DNA of 5,663 nt, from contig CAMZFG010000081.1 of the NCBI GenBank assembly GCA_947306035.1, forward strand, positions 1-5,663, read 5' to 3'. The DNA is from an uncultured Clostridia bacterium. Lineage in GTDB: Bacteria; Bacillota; Clostridia; Oscillospirales; CAG-272. Position numbers and translations under genes: made by a program. Positions 5,583-5,663 of this stretch are shown piece after piece (position 1 is the stretch's first letter; each line of letters starts with the position of its first letter). The notes under the pieces were generated by a model that saw nothing but the letters and a program-made list of their open reading frames with translations, was not told the DNA's origin and did not search any database.

Positions 5583-5663
5583 ACAGTTCTTTCAGGATCG
5601 GCGGATCGCCGGCGGGCAGGCAGATCGTCAGAAGAACGCCGTCTTTTTCAAGGCGCGTCAGGC
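5581..5663 (-). CDS. C-terminal end of a convergent gene (partial), function unknown
   Basis: Read from the right edge on the minus strand, an open frame ends in TAA at 5583-5581. The 26 visible residues end in KDGVLLTICLPAGDPPILKEL. The stop codon overlaps the shared terminator, as expected for a real convergent gene end, and codon choice is like that of its neighbours. The strand-then-LP ending (VLLTICLPAG) recalls the end of the ATP-binding domain of sensor histidine kinases, but that is far too little to assign a function. The start lies beyond the window. Confidence 0.6.
   Translation of the reverse strand, partial: LTRLEKDGVLLTICLPAGDPPILKEL

Overview
The window looks like a GC-rich chromosome segment from a spore-forming member of the Bacillota, probably class Clostridia. 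The reasons are a leaderwards T-box RNA at the left edge, near-perfect sigma-A promoters with 17-nt spacers, strong AGGAGG-like ribosome binding sites, and a gene coding for SPOCS (DUF3794) repeats plus LysM behind a sigma-E-like promoter. There is no sign of phage, insertion sequence, CRISPR or plasmid functions. It reads as ordinary host DNA. The species cannot be told from the sequence.

Layout from left to right. (1) Bases 1-87 hold a minus-strand promoter and the first ~50 nt of a T-box riboswitch whose gene lies off the left edge. (2) A bidirectional hairpin terminator (139-169) separates this from asnA (minus strand, 175-1182), an ammonia-dependent asparagine synthetase with a GTG start and its own consensus promoter. 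(3) Back to back with asnA, a plus-strand gene (1321-2847) encodes a SipL-like spore-envelope morphogenesis protein with about three SPOCS repeats and a C-terminal LysM. Its promoter matches the mother-cell sigma-E consensus. (4) After a 204-nt intergenic stretch with a possible terminator and a perfect TTGACA-17-TATAAT promoter comes a gene (3052-4479) for an exported, membrane-anchored protein with an enlarged lamin-tail-like domain. (5) A strong terminator, then a TIM-barrel sugar isomerase/epimerase gene (4570-5538) with no clear promoter of its own. (6) A bidirectional terminator (5553-5582) shared with the last 26 codons of a convergent minus-strand gene that enters from the right edge.

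The genes do not form one pathway. They are mostly single-gene transcription units: amino-acid metabolism (asnA and the T-box-controlled neighbour), sporulation (SPOCS/LysM), cell surface (lamin-tail protein) and sugar metabolism (isomerase). I see no strong candidate for a new multi-gene system. The points most worth a second look are the sigma-E-like promoter paired with the SPOCS/LysM gene, the uncharacterised lamin-tail membrane protein with its very strong promoter, and the edge T-box. No gene-free stretch exceeds 300 bases.
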